Assembly: GCF_002848005.1 (NCBI RefSeq)
Contig: NZ_PKHX01000005.1
Location: 132,711-196,710, forward strand
Reading direction: 5' to 3'
From: Varibaculum cambriense
GTDB lineage: Bacteria; Actinomycetota; Actinomycetes; Actinomycetales; Actinomycetaceae
Length of the DNA: 64,000 nucleotides
The stretch's first letter is position 1; each line of letters begins with the position of its first letter. This document shows positions 56,504 to 63,896 of the stretch, in pieces. The position numbers and the translations under genes were made by a program. The notes under the pieces are model-generated. The model made no database searches. It had not been told where the DNA came from and was given only the letters and a program-made list of their open reading frames with translations.

Positions 56504-57979
56504 ATGCCCCTGGTGGCGGATTGGACAGTTATCTTGGCTTCTCAAGATACGGCGAAAAAGTCGGATAGTTCCTTAGATCGTTTCTTTAAAATCTCGGAAA
56601 GGGGCTCCACCGTTGGGCGGGAAATCCGCGGCGGCCTGGTCACTTTCTTTGCGATGGCCTATATTTTGGTGGTTAACGCCGCGATTTTAGGGGTGGCGGC
56701 CCCCAAAGATATTAGCCAGTCCGCCATCGCCGCCGGCACCGCCCTGGTCGCTTGCGTAATGACCCTGCTGATGGGGCTAGTCGCAAACTTCCCGCTGGCA
56801 TTGGCCTCCGGTATGGGGCTAAACGCCGTGGTAGCTTTCACTTTGGCAAACCCCGAGGCTCTAGGGCTTAGCTACCAGGAAGCGATGGGGTTGATCTTTT
56901 GGGAAGGCGTAGCCATCACCATCTTGGTGTTGACCGGTTTTCGGGAGGCCGTGTTCAAAGCGGTTCCTGCCCAGCTAAAAACGGCGATTAGCGTAGGTAT
57001 TGGGCTGTTTATTGCGTTTGTCGGTCTGATTAATGCCGGGATTATTCGTCCCGGGGGCACTCCGGTACAGCTGGGGGTCAACGGCTCCCTGGTAGGCTGG
57101 CCGGCGCTAGTATTCTGCGTGGGTCTGATCGTGATCATTGTGCTTTATATCCGCAAGGTGCAAGGCGCGATTCTCATCGGGATTGTGGGCGCCACCGTTT
57201 TGGCATTCATCGTGCAGGCTTTCGCCCATCTGGGTTCGCGGGCAGCCGATGAAGAGGCAGTATCTGCTTGGGCTTCTAATGTTCCGCAGCTGAAAGGCTC
57301 CCCGGTTTCCCTGCCTGATTTTTCCACTATCGGTGCGATTGACTTCTTCGGTCCCTTCACCAATCCCCACACCACTGCGGTGGGAGTGGTGCTGTTGATT
57401 TTCTCGCTGATGCTGGCGGACTTCTTCGACACTATGGGAACTATGGTGGCCGTAGGCGCGGGCGCGAATCTACTAGACGAGAACGGCAATCCGCCCAAGA
57501 CTCGCGAAATTCTGCTGATTGACTCGCTTTCGGCCATGGCCGGGGGGCTCGGCGGGGTTTCCTCTAACACCTCCTTCGTGGAATCTACCTCCGGGGTAGG
57601 CGAGGGCGCGCGTACTGGTTTGGCTTCGGTAGTCACCGGCCTGCTGTTCGGGGTATCTATGTTTATCGCCCCGCTCGTGGAGCTGGTACCTGCCGAGGCG
57701 GCCTCCACCGCCCTGGTGTTCGTAGGCTTCCTAATGATGGTGAATGTGCGCGATATCGAGTGGACCCGCGCGGACGTGGCGATTCCCGCTTTCATGACCA
57801 TTATGATGATGCCGTTCGCCTATTCGATTACCGTCGGTATCGGCTTTGGCTTCATCACCTACGTGGTGGTAAAGATCGCCTCCGGACGAATTTCGCGGAT
57901 CCACCCCCTGATGTGGGTAGTTTCGATCCTATTCGTAATCTATTTCTGCTTAGGGCCCATCCAATCCCTACTGTCGTAA
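56504..57979 (+). CDS. NCS2-family purine permease (AzgA/PbuG type)
   Basis: This 491-residue transporter probably imports adenine, guanine or hypoxanthine. Family marks are REIRGGLVTFFAMAYILVVN, FPLALASGMGLNAVVAFTLA (TM3 motif), TAISVGIGLFIAFVGLINAG, LMLADFFDTMGTMVAVGAGA (D-F-F-D-T-x-G-T, TM8 signature) and GGVSSNTSFVESTSGVGEGA (TM10 with substrate Glu). About 12-14 helices are expected. The ribosome site before ATG 56504 is poor. A TTG at 56534 is another possible start. It is monocistronic, between a palindrome and a terminator. Confidence 0.93.
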   Translation: MPLVADWTVILASQDTAKKSDSSLDRFFKISERGSTVGREIRGGLVTFFAMAYILVVNAAILGVAAPKDISQSAIAAGTALVACVMTLLMGLVANFPLALASGMGLNAVVAFTLANPEALGLSYQEAMGLIFWEGVAITILVLTGFREAVFKAVPAQLKTAISVGIGLFIAFVGLINAGIIRPGGTPVQLGVNGSLVGWPALVFCVGLIVIIVLYIRKVQGAILIGIVGATVLAFIVQAFAHLGSRAADEEAVSAWASNVPQLKGSPVSLPDFSTIGAIDFFGPFTNPHTTAVGVVLLIFSLMLADFFDTMGTMVAVGAGANLLDENGNPPKTREILLIDSLSAMAGGLGGVSSNTSFVESTSGVGEGARTGLASVVTGLLFGVSMFIAPLVELVPAEAASTALVFVGFLMMVNVRDIEWTRADVAIPAFMTIMMMPFAYSITVGIGFGFITYVVVKIASGRISRIHPLMWVVSILFVIYFCLGPIQSLLS

Positions 57980-58008
57980 AGCAGGTGGGGCGAGAGCCTT
58001 AAGAAATC

Positions 58009-58053
58009 AAATAGTCCGTGGGAGTGGCCAGGAGCTGCTCCCACGGACTATTT
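58009..58053. terminator. Bidirectional terminator between permease and serC
   Basis: A 16-bp perfect stem (58009-58024 with 58038-58053, core GTCCGTGGGAG) with AAA and TTT ends separates convergent genes. Confidence 0.87.
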
Positions 58054-58106
58054 GCTTTATAAGCGTTGTAGCGCTGCTTAGCGGGCGCAGGTAGCTGCGT
58101 CAGGTG

Positions 58107-59249
58107 CTAGAGGCGGTCGATTACATAGTCTAGGCAGGCAGTTAGCGCCTGGGTATCGGCCACTTCCACATTGGGGAAGCAGGCCACGCGGATCTGGTTG
58201 CGCCCCAAAGCGCGGTAAGGATCGATATCCACGATCCCATTGGCACGCAGCTGGGCGATCACCTGACTGGCATCAATATCGTGGAAATCAATCGTCACCA
58301 CTACCGGGGACTGTTCTTCCGGGTTAGCTACATAGGGGGAGGCATCCGGGTGGGAACGCGCCCAGTCATATAGCACCGCCGAGGACGCGCGGGTACGTTT
58401 TTCCATCGTCTCTAGTCCGCCTTTTTCCAGCATCCACCGCACCTGGTCTTCCCATAAAATCAAGGTGGCAATCGCCGGGGTGTTTAAGGTCTGGTTTTTA
58501 ACCGAGTTCTTCAGCGCCACCGAAAAATCTAGTATTGGTGGAATCCAGCGTCCGGCACCCGGGTCTGCTTTTATTTCTTGCGCCCGTTCCTGAGCGGCGG
58601 GGGAGGCCAGCGCCACCCATAGCCCGCCCTCGGCCGCGAAACATTTTTGTCCCGAGAAGTAATAAACGTCGGTTTGCGAAATGTCGACCTGGATTCCCCC
58701 GGCAACCGAAGTCGCGTCTACCAGGTTTAATCCGCCTGCAATGCGCTTTACTGGACTGAGGGCGCCGGTAGAAGTCTCATGTGCGGGATAGCAATAGGCG
58801 TCGATTCCCTCTTGCCCGCCATGCAAAAGCGAGATTTCGCTTTCGGTTTCCCGGCCTTGCGCCCTCGCCGATACGCCCCCGAGCTCTAGATAGGGATCTT
58901 TAAGGTGGGGAGCCCCGCTGACAGTTTCCGCAAACTTGGCGCCAAAAGAACCGAACACGGCATGCGCGGAACGCTCTCTAATTAAAGAGGACGCGGCCAC
59001 CGCCCAAAAAGTGGTGGCGCCACCGTTACCCAGCACCACCTCGTATCCGTCCGGGAGGGCGAATAATTCTTTTAATCCTGCGCGCAGCGAACCCACCAGG
59101 TCTTTGACGGGGGCTTGCCGGTGCGAGGTGCCGGGCAAGTCGCTGGCGGCAACTTTCGCAAGGGCAGTTTTTCTTATTGAGCTGGGTCCAGACCCAAATT
59201 TTTTATTTTTGGGCAATAATTCTGGGGGAATGTTAACGAAGTTCTCCAT
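58107..59249 (-). CDS. serC: Phosphoserine aminotransferase
   Basis: This PLP enzyme of serine (and pyridoxine) synthesis converts 3-phosphohydroxypyruvate to phosphoserine. It has 380 residues and is of the actinobacterial subtype: KKFGSGPSSIRKTALAKVAA, LPGTSHRQAPVKDLVGSLRA, YEVVLGNGGATTFWAVAASS, HETSTGALSPVKRI, VDATSVAGGIQVDISQTDVY and YYFSGQKCFAAEGGLWVALA with the Schiff-base Lys. NQIRVACFPNVEVADTQALT is near the end. It is monocistronic, divergent from the dtxR-type gene. Confidence 0.96.
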   Translation of the reverse strand: MENFVNIPPELLPKNKKFGSGPSSIRKTALAKVAASDLPGTSHRQAPVKDLVGSLRAGLKELFALPDGYEVVLGNGGATTFWAVAASSLIRERSAHAVFGSFGAKFAETVSGAPHLKDPYLELGGVSARAQGRETESEISLLHGGQEGIDAYCYPAHETSTGALSPVKRIAGGLNLVDATSVAGGIQVDISQTDVYYFSGQKCFAAEGGLWVALASPAAQERAQEIKADPGAGRWIPPILDFSVALKNSVKNQTLNTPAIATLILWEDQVRWMLEKGGLETMEKRTRASSAVLYDWARSHPDASPYVANPEEQSPVVVTIDFHDIDASQVIAQLRANGIVDIDPYRALGRNQIRVACFPNVEVADTQALTACLDYVIDRL

Positions 59250-59409
59250 AGGGGAAACCTTACTCTAGGTGCATAAATCGGTGCGAATCTGTTTCGGGCC
59301 TCCTGTAGAAAATGCTGGCAAGGCCAATAAATCGCGGGCGACCGAGTTAACCTAAGAAGTGATAAGCGCGGTGACAGCTCCCGCGCACGGCACGGCGTTA
59401 GGGGCATTG

Positions 59410-60096
59410 ATGGGTGACTTGGTTGATACCACCGAAATGTATCTGAAAACTGTCTACGAGATGCTCGAGGACGGAGTACCTCCGCTGCGTGCCCGGATCG
59501 TGGAACGTCTAGACCATTCGGGCCCGACCGTTTCCCAAACTGTTGCCCGCATGGAACGTGATGGTCTACTTTACTTGGCAGATAATCGACGCATTGAGTT
59601 CACCGATCAGGGGGTGGAGCTAGCGCGAGAAGTGGTGCGTAAACACCGCCTAGCTGAGCGTTTGTTGTTGGATCTGATCGGTCTGGATTGGGTGATGGTT
59701 CACGATGAGGCTTGTCGCTGGGAGCACGTGATGTCCGACGCTGTTGAGATGCGCCTGCTGGATCTGTTGCATCACCCTTCTACCGACCCTTATGGCAATC
59801 CGATTCCCGATGGGCACGCTGGGATTGAGGGTTCGGGGACGTCGGTTTCTCAAATCGTGGAGCAATTTGGGGGCATTGTGGCCACCAAAATTGTGCGAAT
59901 CGGCGAACCCATCCAAGCGGAGCCTCGCATGTTGGCATTTTTTGATGAAGCGGGTATTTTGCCTGGTAGAGAAGTCAATCTGCAACCTGATAACGGCCGG
60001 ATTGCCGTTATGGGGGTCGACACGGAAAAAACTGTGTTACTTGACACGTCTCTGGGGCAGCACCTGTTTGTTGAAGGGGTTTCCAATCGGGATTAA
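59410..60096 (+). CDS. dtxR: DtxR/IdeR-family metal-dependent repressor
   Basis: The 228-residue iron-sensing repressor binds DNA as a dimer when loaded with Fe(II) (or Mn in some members). Counting from ATG 59410, metal residues fall on exactly the DtxR numbers: Met10, His79, Glu83, His98, Cys102, Glu105 and His106. This supports that start over an upstream frame from 59359 and points to iron rather than the MntR-type site, where residue 102 differs. The winged helix holds LDHSGPTVSQTVARMERDGL. A C-terminal SH3-like domain includes DTEKTVLLDTSLGQHLFVEG. GTTAGGGG precedes the ATG. Confidence 0.95.
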   Translation: MGDLVDTTEMYLKTVYEMLEDGVPPLRARIVERLDHSGPTVSQTVARMERDGLLYLADNRRIEFTDQGVELAREVVRKHRLAERLLLDLIGLDWVMVHDEACRWEHVMSDAVEMRLLDLLHHPSTDPYGNPIPDGHAGIEGSGTSVSQIVEQFGGIVATKIVRIGEPIQAEPRMLAFFDEAGILPGREVNLQPDNGRIAVMGVDTEKTVLLDTSLGQHLFVEGVSNRD

Positions 60097-60239
60097 CTCT
60101 ATTTCATATAGGCTCTGAACTGCGTTAATAACTGATTTTTGCGGCCTATTTTCTGGTTTTTAGGGCGCGTGTTTTTGTGGGGCGAGCCACTTGCCTGTCG
60201 CGGTGCGGAGAAAGATTAAAAAACTTTCGTAACCAAAAC

Positions 60240-60268
60240 GTGACATTTCGTTATCGAAGCATTATATT
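60240..60268 (+). promoter_or_regulatory. Promoter of the NlpC/P60 gene
   Basis: GTGACA (60240-60245), a 17-nt spacer and TATATT (60263-60268) form a good promoter, giving a leader of about 90 nt. GGTAGCTACC at about 60303 in the leader is a perfect palindrome flanked by T- and A-runs. Confidence 0.6.
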
Positions 60269-60364
60269 TAGTTACGACCAATCGGTCAGAGAACTTTTTC
60301 GGGTAGCTACCAAAAAGGTTTTCCGGCCAGAAGCGAAATAAGCACTTTTAGGAGAGCTCTCATC

Positions 60365-61102
60365 GTGACACAGAAACTTCAGGCGCGTCACCGCGCTCCG
60401 AGCCGTCCCTCCACTCCGGTTTCTCAAGCTGCGAAATCTCTGTTTTCCTCTGAAAACGGCAAGCGCTTGTCGGCACTGGCAGGCTCGGGAGTTGCACTGA
60501 CAGTAGTGGCAGCGGCCGCCGTCCCCGCTAGCGCGGACGCCACCGTTGCAAAACAAATCGCCACTTCCGTGGATTCTGCTCAACTTGCAAAAGGCACGGT
60601 TGAGAAGCTGACCGTTAACCAAGAAGTTACTTCTGAGGTTGGCTCACCTGCTCAGTCGGTAGCAGCTGCTAAGGTAACTGCTGCTCCGGCTCCGGCTGCG
60701 CCTACCCAGAACACGCAGCGCTCTTCCTCGGATTCCACCGAGACTTTTGTAGGTCGCGACCTTGGCAAAGCCGATGGCACCGCGGTAGGAATCGCGATGC
60801 AGTATCAGGGGATTAAATACAACTGGGGTCACGCCAGCCCGGCTGAAGGCTTTGATTGTTCCGGTTTCGTGAGTTATGTGTATCGCCAGCTGGGATATTC
60901 GCTACCTCGTACCACCGGCGGGATTGCGGCTTCTGGCACTAAGCTGCCGCTCAGCCAAGCTCAGCCCGGTGACATTTTGTGGAAGTCTGGTCACGTGGCC
61001 ATCTACGTTGGTGGCGGAAAGCTGATCCACGCCCCCAAACCGGGTGACGTTGTAAAGGTAGCGCCGATCTATTCGAACAGCTTCAAGGTTATTCGCCTGT
61101 AG
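60365..61102 (+). CDS. Secreted NlpC/P60 peptidoglycan peptidase
   Basis: This 245-residue cell-wall hydrolase cuts peptide stems of peptidoglycan (D-Glu-mDAP or Lys link). A long basic N-region and a signal core at about 37-58 (LAGSGVALTVVAAAAVPASA, cleaved at ASA-DAT) are followed by an Ala/Thr/Ser-rich linker and the catalytic domain (about 130-245). The nucleophile is Cys in GFDCSGFVSYVYRQLGYSLP, the His is in WKSGHVAIYVGGG, and the third residue is His in LIHAPKPGDVVK. GTG start follows AGGAGAGCTC. It is monocistronic with its own promoter. Confidence 0.93.
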   Translation: MTQKLQARHRAPSRPSTPVSQAAKSLFSSENGKRLSALAGSGVALTVVAAAAVPASADATVAKQIATSVDSAQLAKGTVEKLTVNQEVTSEVGSPAQSVAAAKVTAAPAPAAPTQNTQRSSSDSTETFVGRDLGKADGTAVGIAMQYQGIKYNWGHASPAEGFDCSGFVSYVYRQLGYSLPRTTGGIAASGTKLPLSQAQPGDILWKSGHVAIYVGGGKLIHAPKPGDVVKVAPIYSNSFKVIRL

Positions 61103-61291
61103 TAGCCGCTTGTCGGTAATGTCCTAGCGTCAGGGGTAACTACTGTTATCTGTTAGGTGCTGATCTGAATAGATTGTCTTTTCGGTGAAAGTAGTGCCGA
61201 TATATTCTTAATAGTTTTTGACGGTTGTGGCTCGAGGTAACTCCTCGGGTCACAATCTTTTTAGCTGCTTACTCCGCTTTCTCCCGTCGCC

Positions 61292-61578
61292 GGCGGGTCT
61301 TTCTGTCGCTGGAGGGTCTTGTCACGCGCGGAGGGCGCTTTTGCATGTGGAGGGTATTTCGGTCTCGGGAGGTCATTTTTGCGTCTGGAGGGTATTTTTG
61401 CGTGCGGAGGGTGATTCTGGCGCATCTTTTGCCTGGTTATGTGTCTACACCTGACTTTTTCACCCTCCAGAGCTGAGATCACCCTCCAGCTCTAGGCAAT
61501 TCCGTTTTTGGATCCCTCGAATATTCCTCGCGCTGGTGGTTCTTTCTGTCTGGGGAGGGTGGTTTTGCGTGCGGAGGG
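61292..61578. repeat. 19-nt phased GGAGGG/CCCTCC repeat locus 3
   Basis: G-type units start at 61292 (GGCGGG), 61311, 61330, 61349, 61368 (GGAGGT), 61387 and 61406, all exactly 19 nt apart. C-type CCCTCC is at 61463 and 61482 (19 nt). Three more G-type units are at 61535 (degenerate), 61554 and 61573 (19 nt). Between units the sequence varies but often reads TTTTTGYGTGC or similar. It occupies the 714-nt gap between the NlpC/P60 gene and the AbiEi-like gene; the rest of that gap (61103-61290, 61580-61816) shows nothing I can name. Confidence 0.92.
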
Positions 61579-61816
61579 CGCATGTACTCCTTTTAATTAG
61601 GATGGCAGGTTCATCTTCTGCGGGCAGGAATATGCTTATGAGGTGCGGATGAAAGGTAGCAGCAGGATATGGACGAAATAAGGAGGACGAGCTAAGGAGG
61701 AGGAATTACTAGGGGCGATTGATCCGTTTCGTGCGTGAAACAACCACTTACCGCGAGGGTTTAAAACCACAAAAGAACTGTTCAAAGCGATACTGGAATC
61801 AGGGCGCTTAAGATCT

Positions 61817-62887
61817 CTACATATTAAAGGCAGGCTTTTTCAAGCGATATAGGGGTGGAAGTGCCACACCGTTCCAACTGGTGCCGAGCCGTTCCCGGAG
61901 GAATTTAGCGAAGCCCAGAGTGTCTGCCACGTCCTCGTAGGTGAATCGGTAAATATGCCATCCGAGTTTTTGTAGCCGACTTTGACGCTGTTTTTCACCC
62001 TGGATAGCCTCGTAAGCTTTCTGAGGATCATTGCTTCGATATTTCTGCATCCCGTCGATTTCAAAAGCTTTACGAATCTTCGGGAGTGCAGCATCCAGAA
62101 AGTAGCTTTGAGCGGTGGAAATCTTGACTTGGAACTGTGGAATTAGTCGTTTTACCTGCGCTAACTGTGCGGCGGCATGAAATAAAGATTCCGCGTAGCT
62201 TTCAAATCGGGGATCCATGTTTGCGAGGATTCGCCGAGCTTGGGGCGCCCCGAGCCGCTTCCGGTACTTTCTGGCCAGGCTATACATCTGCTCGCGCAGT
62301 TTTGGAATCCGGTCTGCGAAAGCCTCTCTGCCGCGGCGATCAAGGCGGCTCCACTGCGGAATGAGCTTTCTAGCTGCGGAATCGGCTACTGCCTGGGCAC
62401 TACCAGCGGGTAGCCAGGCGGCACATTGCAACGTGGTCGTAGGAAGGTCGGTGATGCGTACTCGGTGACCGATAAATTTAGTGGAATCTTTCGGGAGGCT
62501 GATTTTATGGAAAATCAGGGGAGTCGGGGGTATTTTCGTGCGGATAGGGCGCCCTTGGGAGGTGTCGACATCAACCCAAGCTGGCAGCATTTTCTTTTCA
62601 AAATGCCTAGTCGAGGTGTGTAAAGGAGTGTCGCCGCGCAGAGATTTTAGGGAAAGGCCATGCAGTAGGGCGGCAGTAACTCCGATAAAGACCGGGGGAG
62701 TTTTACAGCGCGCTGCGTGGGAGGCGATTTGTCCCAACTTTACGTGTCGGATTCTTTCCCATTTGTTTGCCGATTTCAGCGGTCTAATCACGTGTCCGCG
62801 CCCGACCTTAATTAGGGAGCCGTTCGCTAGGGAGTCTGCAAGGACTCTCCGCGAAAACGCCTGGGTGCTGATTAGTTCAGGAAACAT
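61817..62887 (-). CDS. AbiEi-like N-terminal domain with C-terminal DUF559/PD-(D/E)XK-like domain
   Basis: This 356-residue protein has an N-terminus that resembles the winged-helix AbiEi antitoxin type found in many actinobacteria: FSRRVLADSLANGSLIKVGR and VFIGVTAALLHGLSL. The C-terminal part looks like a DUF559/Vsr-fold nuclease: ESYAESLFHAAAQLAQVKRL, FQVKISTAQSYFLDAALPKI (Asp), KAFEIDGMQKYRSND (E-I-D-G) and QSRLQKLGWHIYRFTYEDVA. The Glu, Asp and Glu positions match a PD-(D/E)XK site. No paired toxin gene is next to it. It stands alone between two 19-nt repeat arrays. A defence or mobile-element role is a guess. Confidence 0.72.
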   Translation of the reverse strand: MFPELISTQAFSRRVLADSLANGSLIKVGRGHVIRPLKSANKWERIRHVKLGQIASHAARCKTPPVFIGVTAALLHGLSLKSLRGDTPLHTSTRHFEKKMLPAWVDVDTSQGRPIRTKIPPTPLIFHKISLPKDSTKFIGHRVRITDLPTTTLQCAAWLPAGSAQAVADSAARKLIPQWSRLDRRGREAFADRIPKLREQMYSLARKYRKRLGAPQARRILANMDPRFESYAESLFHAAAQLAQVKRLIPQFQVKISTAQSYFLDAALPKIRKAFEIDGMQKYRSNDPQKAYEAIQGEKQRQSRLQKLGWHIYRFTYEDVADTLGFAKFLRERLGTSWNGVALPPLYRLKKPAFNM

Positions 62888-63004
62888 AGCTACACCTTGA
62901 CAGCTATGGTTAACAAACTCTTGTTCCTAATAATCATGCAAGGAAACTGTGAGTTTGTTGCCCGCTGGGGACTGGCATTAATGGGGCATTATTGAGATGT
63001 CTCG
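62888..63004. other. Short gap before repeat array
   Basis: This is the upstream region of the minus-strand AbiEi-like gene. No promoter pair is convincing, and no other feature is seen before the repeat array starts. Confidence 0.4.
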
Positions 63005-63313
63005 GGAGGTGTTGTTGCCTCGGGAGGGCGCTCATGTGCGGGGAGGGCATTTTTGTCTCGGGAGGGCGCTCATGTGCGGGGAGGGCATTTTTGTCTCGGG
63101 AGGGTGCTCATGAGCGGGGAGGGTGCTTTGATTTTGGTGGGTGTTTTTGTCTCGGGAGGGTGGAATGGTTGCGTGTTTGGCGGAAAGTGCTGGTGGGGTC
63201 TGGCGATAGCACCCTCCGGCGATAAATTCACCCTCCAAGGTTGAAAATGCCCTCCGGGGACGGGAATACCCTCCAAAGACAAGCTGACCCTCCAGCGCCG
63301 AAATTGACCGCCG
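63005..63313. repeat. 19-nt phased GGAGGG/CCCTCC repeat locus 4 (largest)
   Basis: Nine G-type units start at 63005, 63023, 63042, 63061, 63080, 63099, 63118, 63136 and 63155 (steps of 19, twice 18). Five C-type units start at 63212, 63231, 63250, 63269 and 63288 (all 19), with a degenerate sixth near 63308. G-unit interiors alternate between CGCTCATGTGCG and CATTTTTGTCTCG. The two arms face each other, so a transcript could fold with GGAGGG and CCCTCC in register. The 19-nt step is not a multiple of three, so it does not encode a peptide repeat. Confidence 0.93.
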
Positions 63314-63346
63314 GTGCTGCTGGGACTGCGGCAAAGGAGCATTTTT

Positions 63347-63553
63347 GTCAGGCGCACAGCAGTCCGCTTGCCAGACGGCAAATCAGCGTTCTCAGCGGGC
63401 GGCATAGGAGTGGCCTCATCAGGCAGCACATGGGCGTTTTTGCCAGGCGGCGAATCAGCCTTGACGCCAGGCAGCACATGGGCGTTTTTGCCAGGCGGCG
63501 AATCAGCCTTGACGCCAGGCAGCACATGGGCGTTTTTGCCGGGCAGCAGCAAC
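63347..63553. repeat. 24-nt tandem repeat array
   Basis: Nine units start at 63347, 63370, 63394, 63418, 63442, 63466, 63490, 63514 and 63538. The later ones alternate between GCCAGGCGGCGAATCAGCCT+TGAC and GCCAGGCAGCACATGGGCGT+TTTT, giving a 48-nt higher-order period repeated exactly from 63442 to 63537. Early units are degenerate. It follows array 4 directly. Confidence 0.92.
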
Positions 63554-63709
63554 ATTAATATTCCCGCTATGAGGGAAGTGCTAATAGATATATAGATAAT
63601 CTGGGATTTACAGGACGTATGTCCTCACATTAGAAAAAAAGTACTAAATACCAGGCGCAAATACGTAAAAATCTAAATATTTTAAGGCCAACCACCTTCC
63701 CGAACCGCG
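63554..63709. other. AT-rich intergenic stretch
   Basis: The 24-nt array stops here and AT-rich sequence follows. No frame or RNA gene is recognised. Confidence 0.4.
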
Positions 63710-63772
63710 TGGTGCCTCATGTCAATTTGAGCGCGAAAGTTTTTTGGTGCCTCACATAGTTTGAGCGGGAAA
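63710..63772. repeat. Two direct repeats at an insertion-sequence end
   Basis: TGGTGCCTCATGTCAATTTG (63710) and TGGTGCCTCACATAGTTTG (63745), each continuing AGCGSGAAA, lie 35 nt apart, just beyond the stop of a minus-strand gene remnant. Multiple terminal repeats of this kind are typical of IS21-like ends. Confidence 0.55.
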
Positions 63773-63778
63773 AATGTT

Positions 63779-63896
63779 TTAGGCGGCGTGGGTTTTGATG
63801 CCGGTGGTGAGTTTGGTTTTTCGTTTCTCGCGTGCTTGTTCTACTTTGGTTAGTAGTCGCTCGGTCGGGGTTTTAGCCAGGCCGGTGAGGATGTTT
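63779..63896 (-). pseudogene. 3' remnant of a gene, probably a transposase, cut by an IS3-type insertion
   Basis: The minus-strand frame encodes about 39 terminal residues (ILTGLAKTPTERLLTKVEQA ... KLTTGIKTHAA) and stops at 63779. The visible reading ends where the presumed IS3 left end begins. The family is not recognised; the adjoining terminal repeats suggest an insertion-sequence gene. Confidence 0.4.

Noticed and set aside
60100..60364. ydaO/yuaA-type cyclic di-AMP riboswitch before the NlpC/P60 gene
   Set aside because: Such genes often carry it in actinobacteria, but the expected conserved cores were not found, and the promoter leaves only about 90 nt of leader.
61292..63313. CRISPR array
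   Set aside because: The repeated element is only 6-7 nt with 12-13-nt interiors and occurs on both strands; no cas genes are present.
63070..63555. A 161-codon minus-strand frame with 16-residue repeats (KNAHVLPG, KADSPPG)
   Set aside because: It is the translation of the 24-nt array and runs on through the 19-nt array, which is not a multiple of three. It has no ribosome site and no family.
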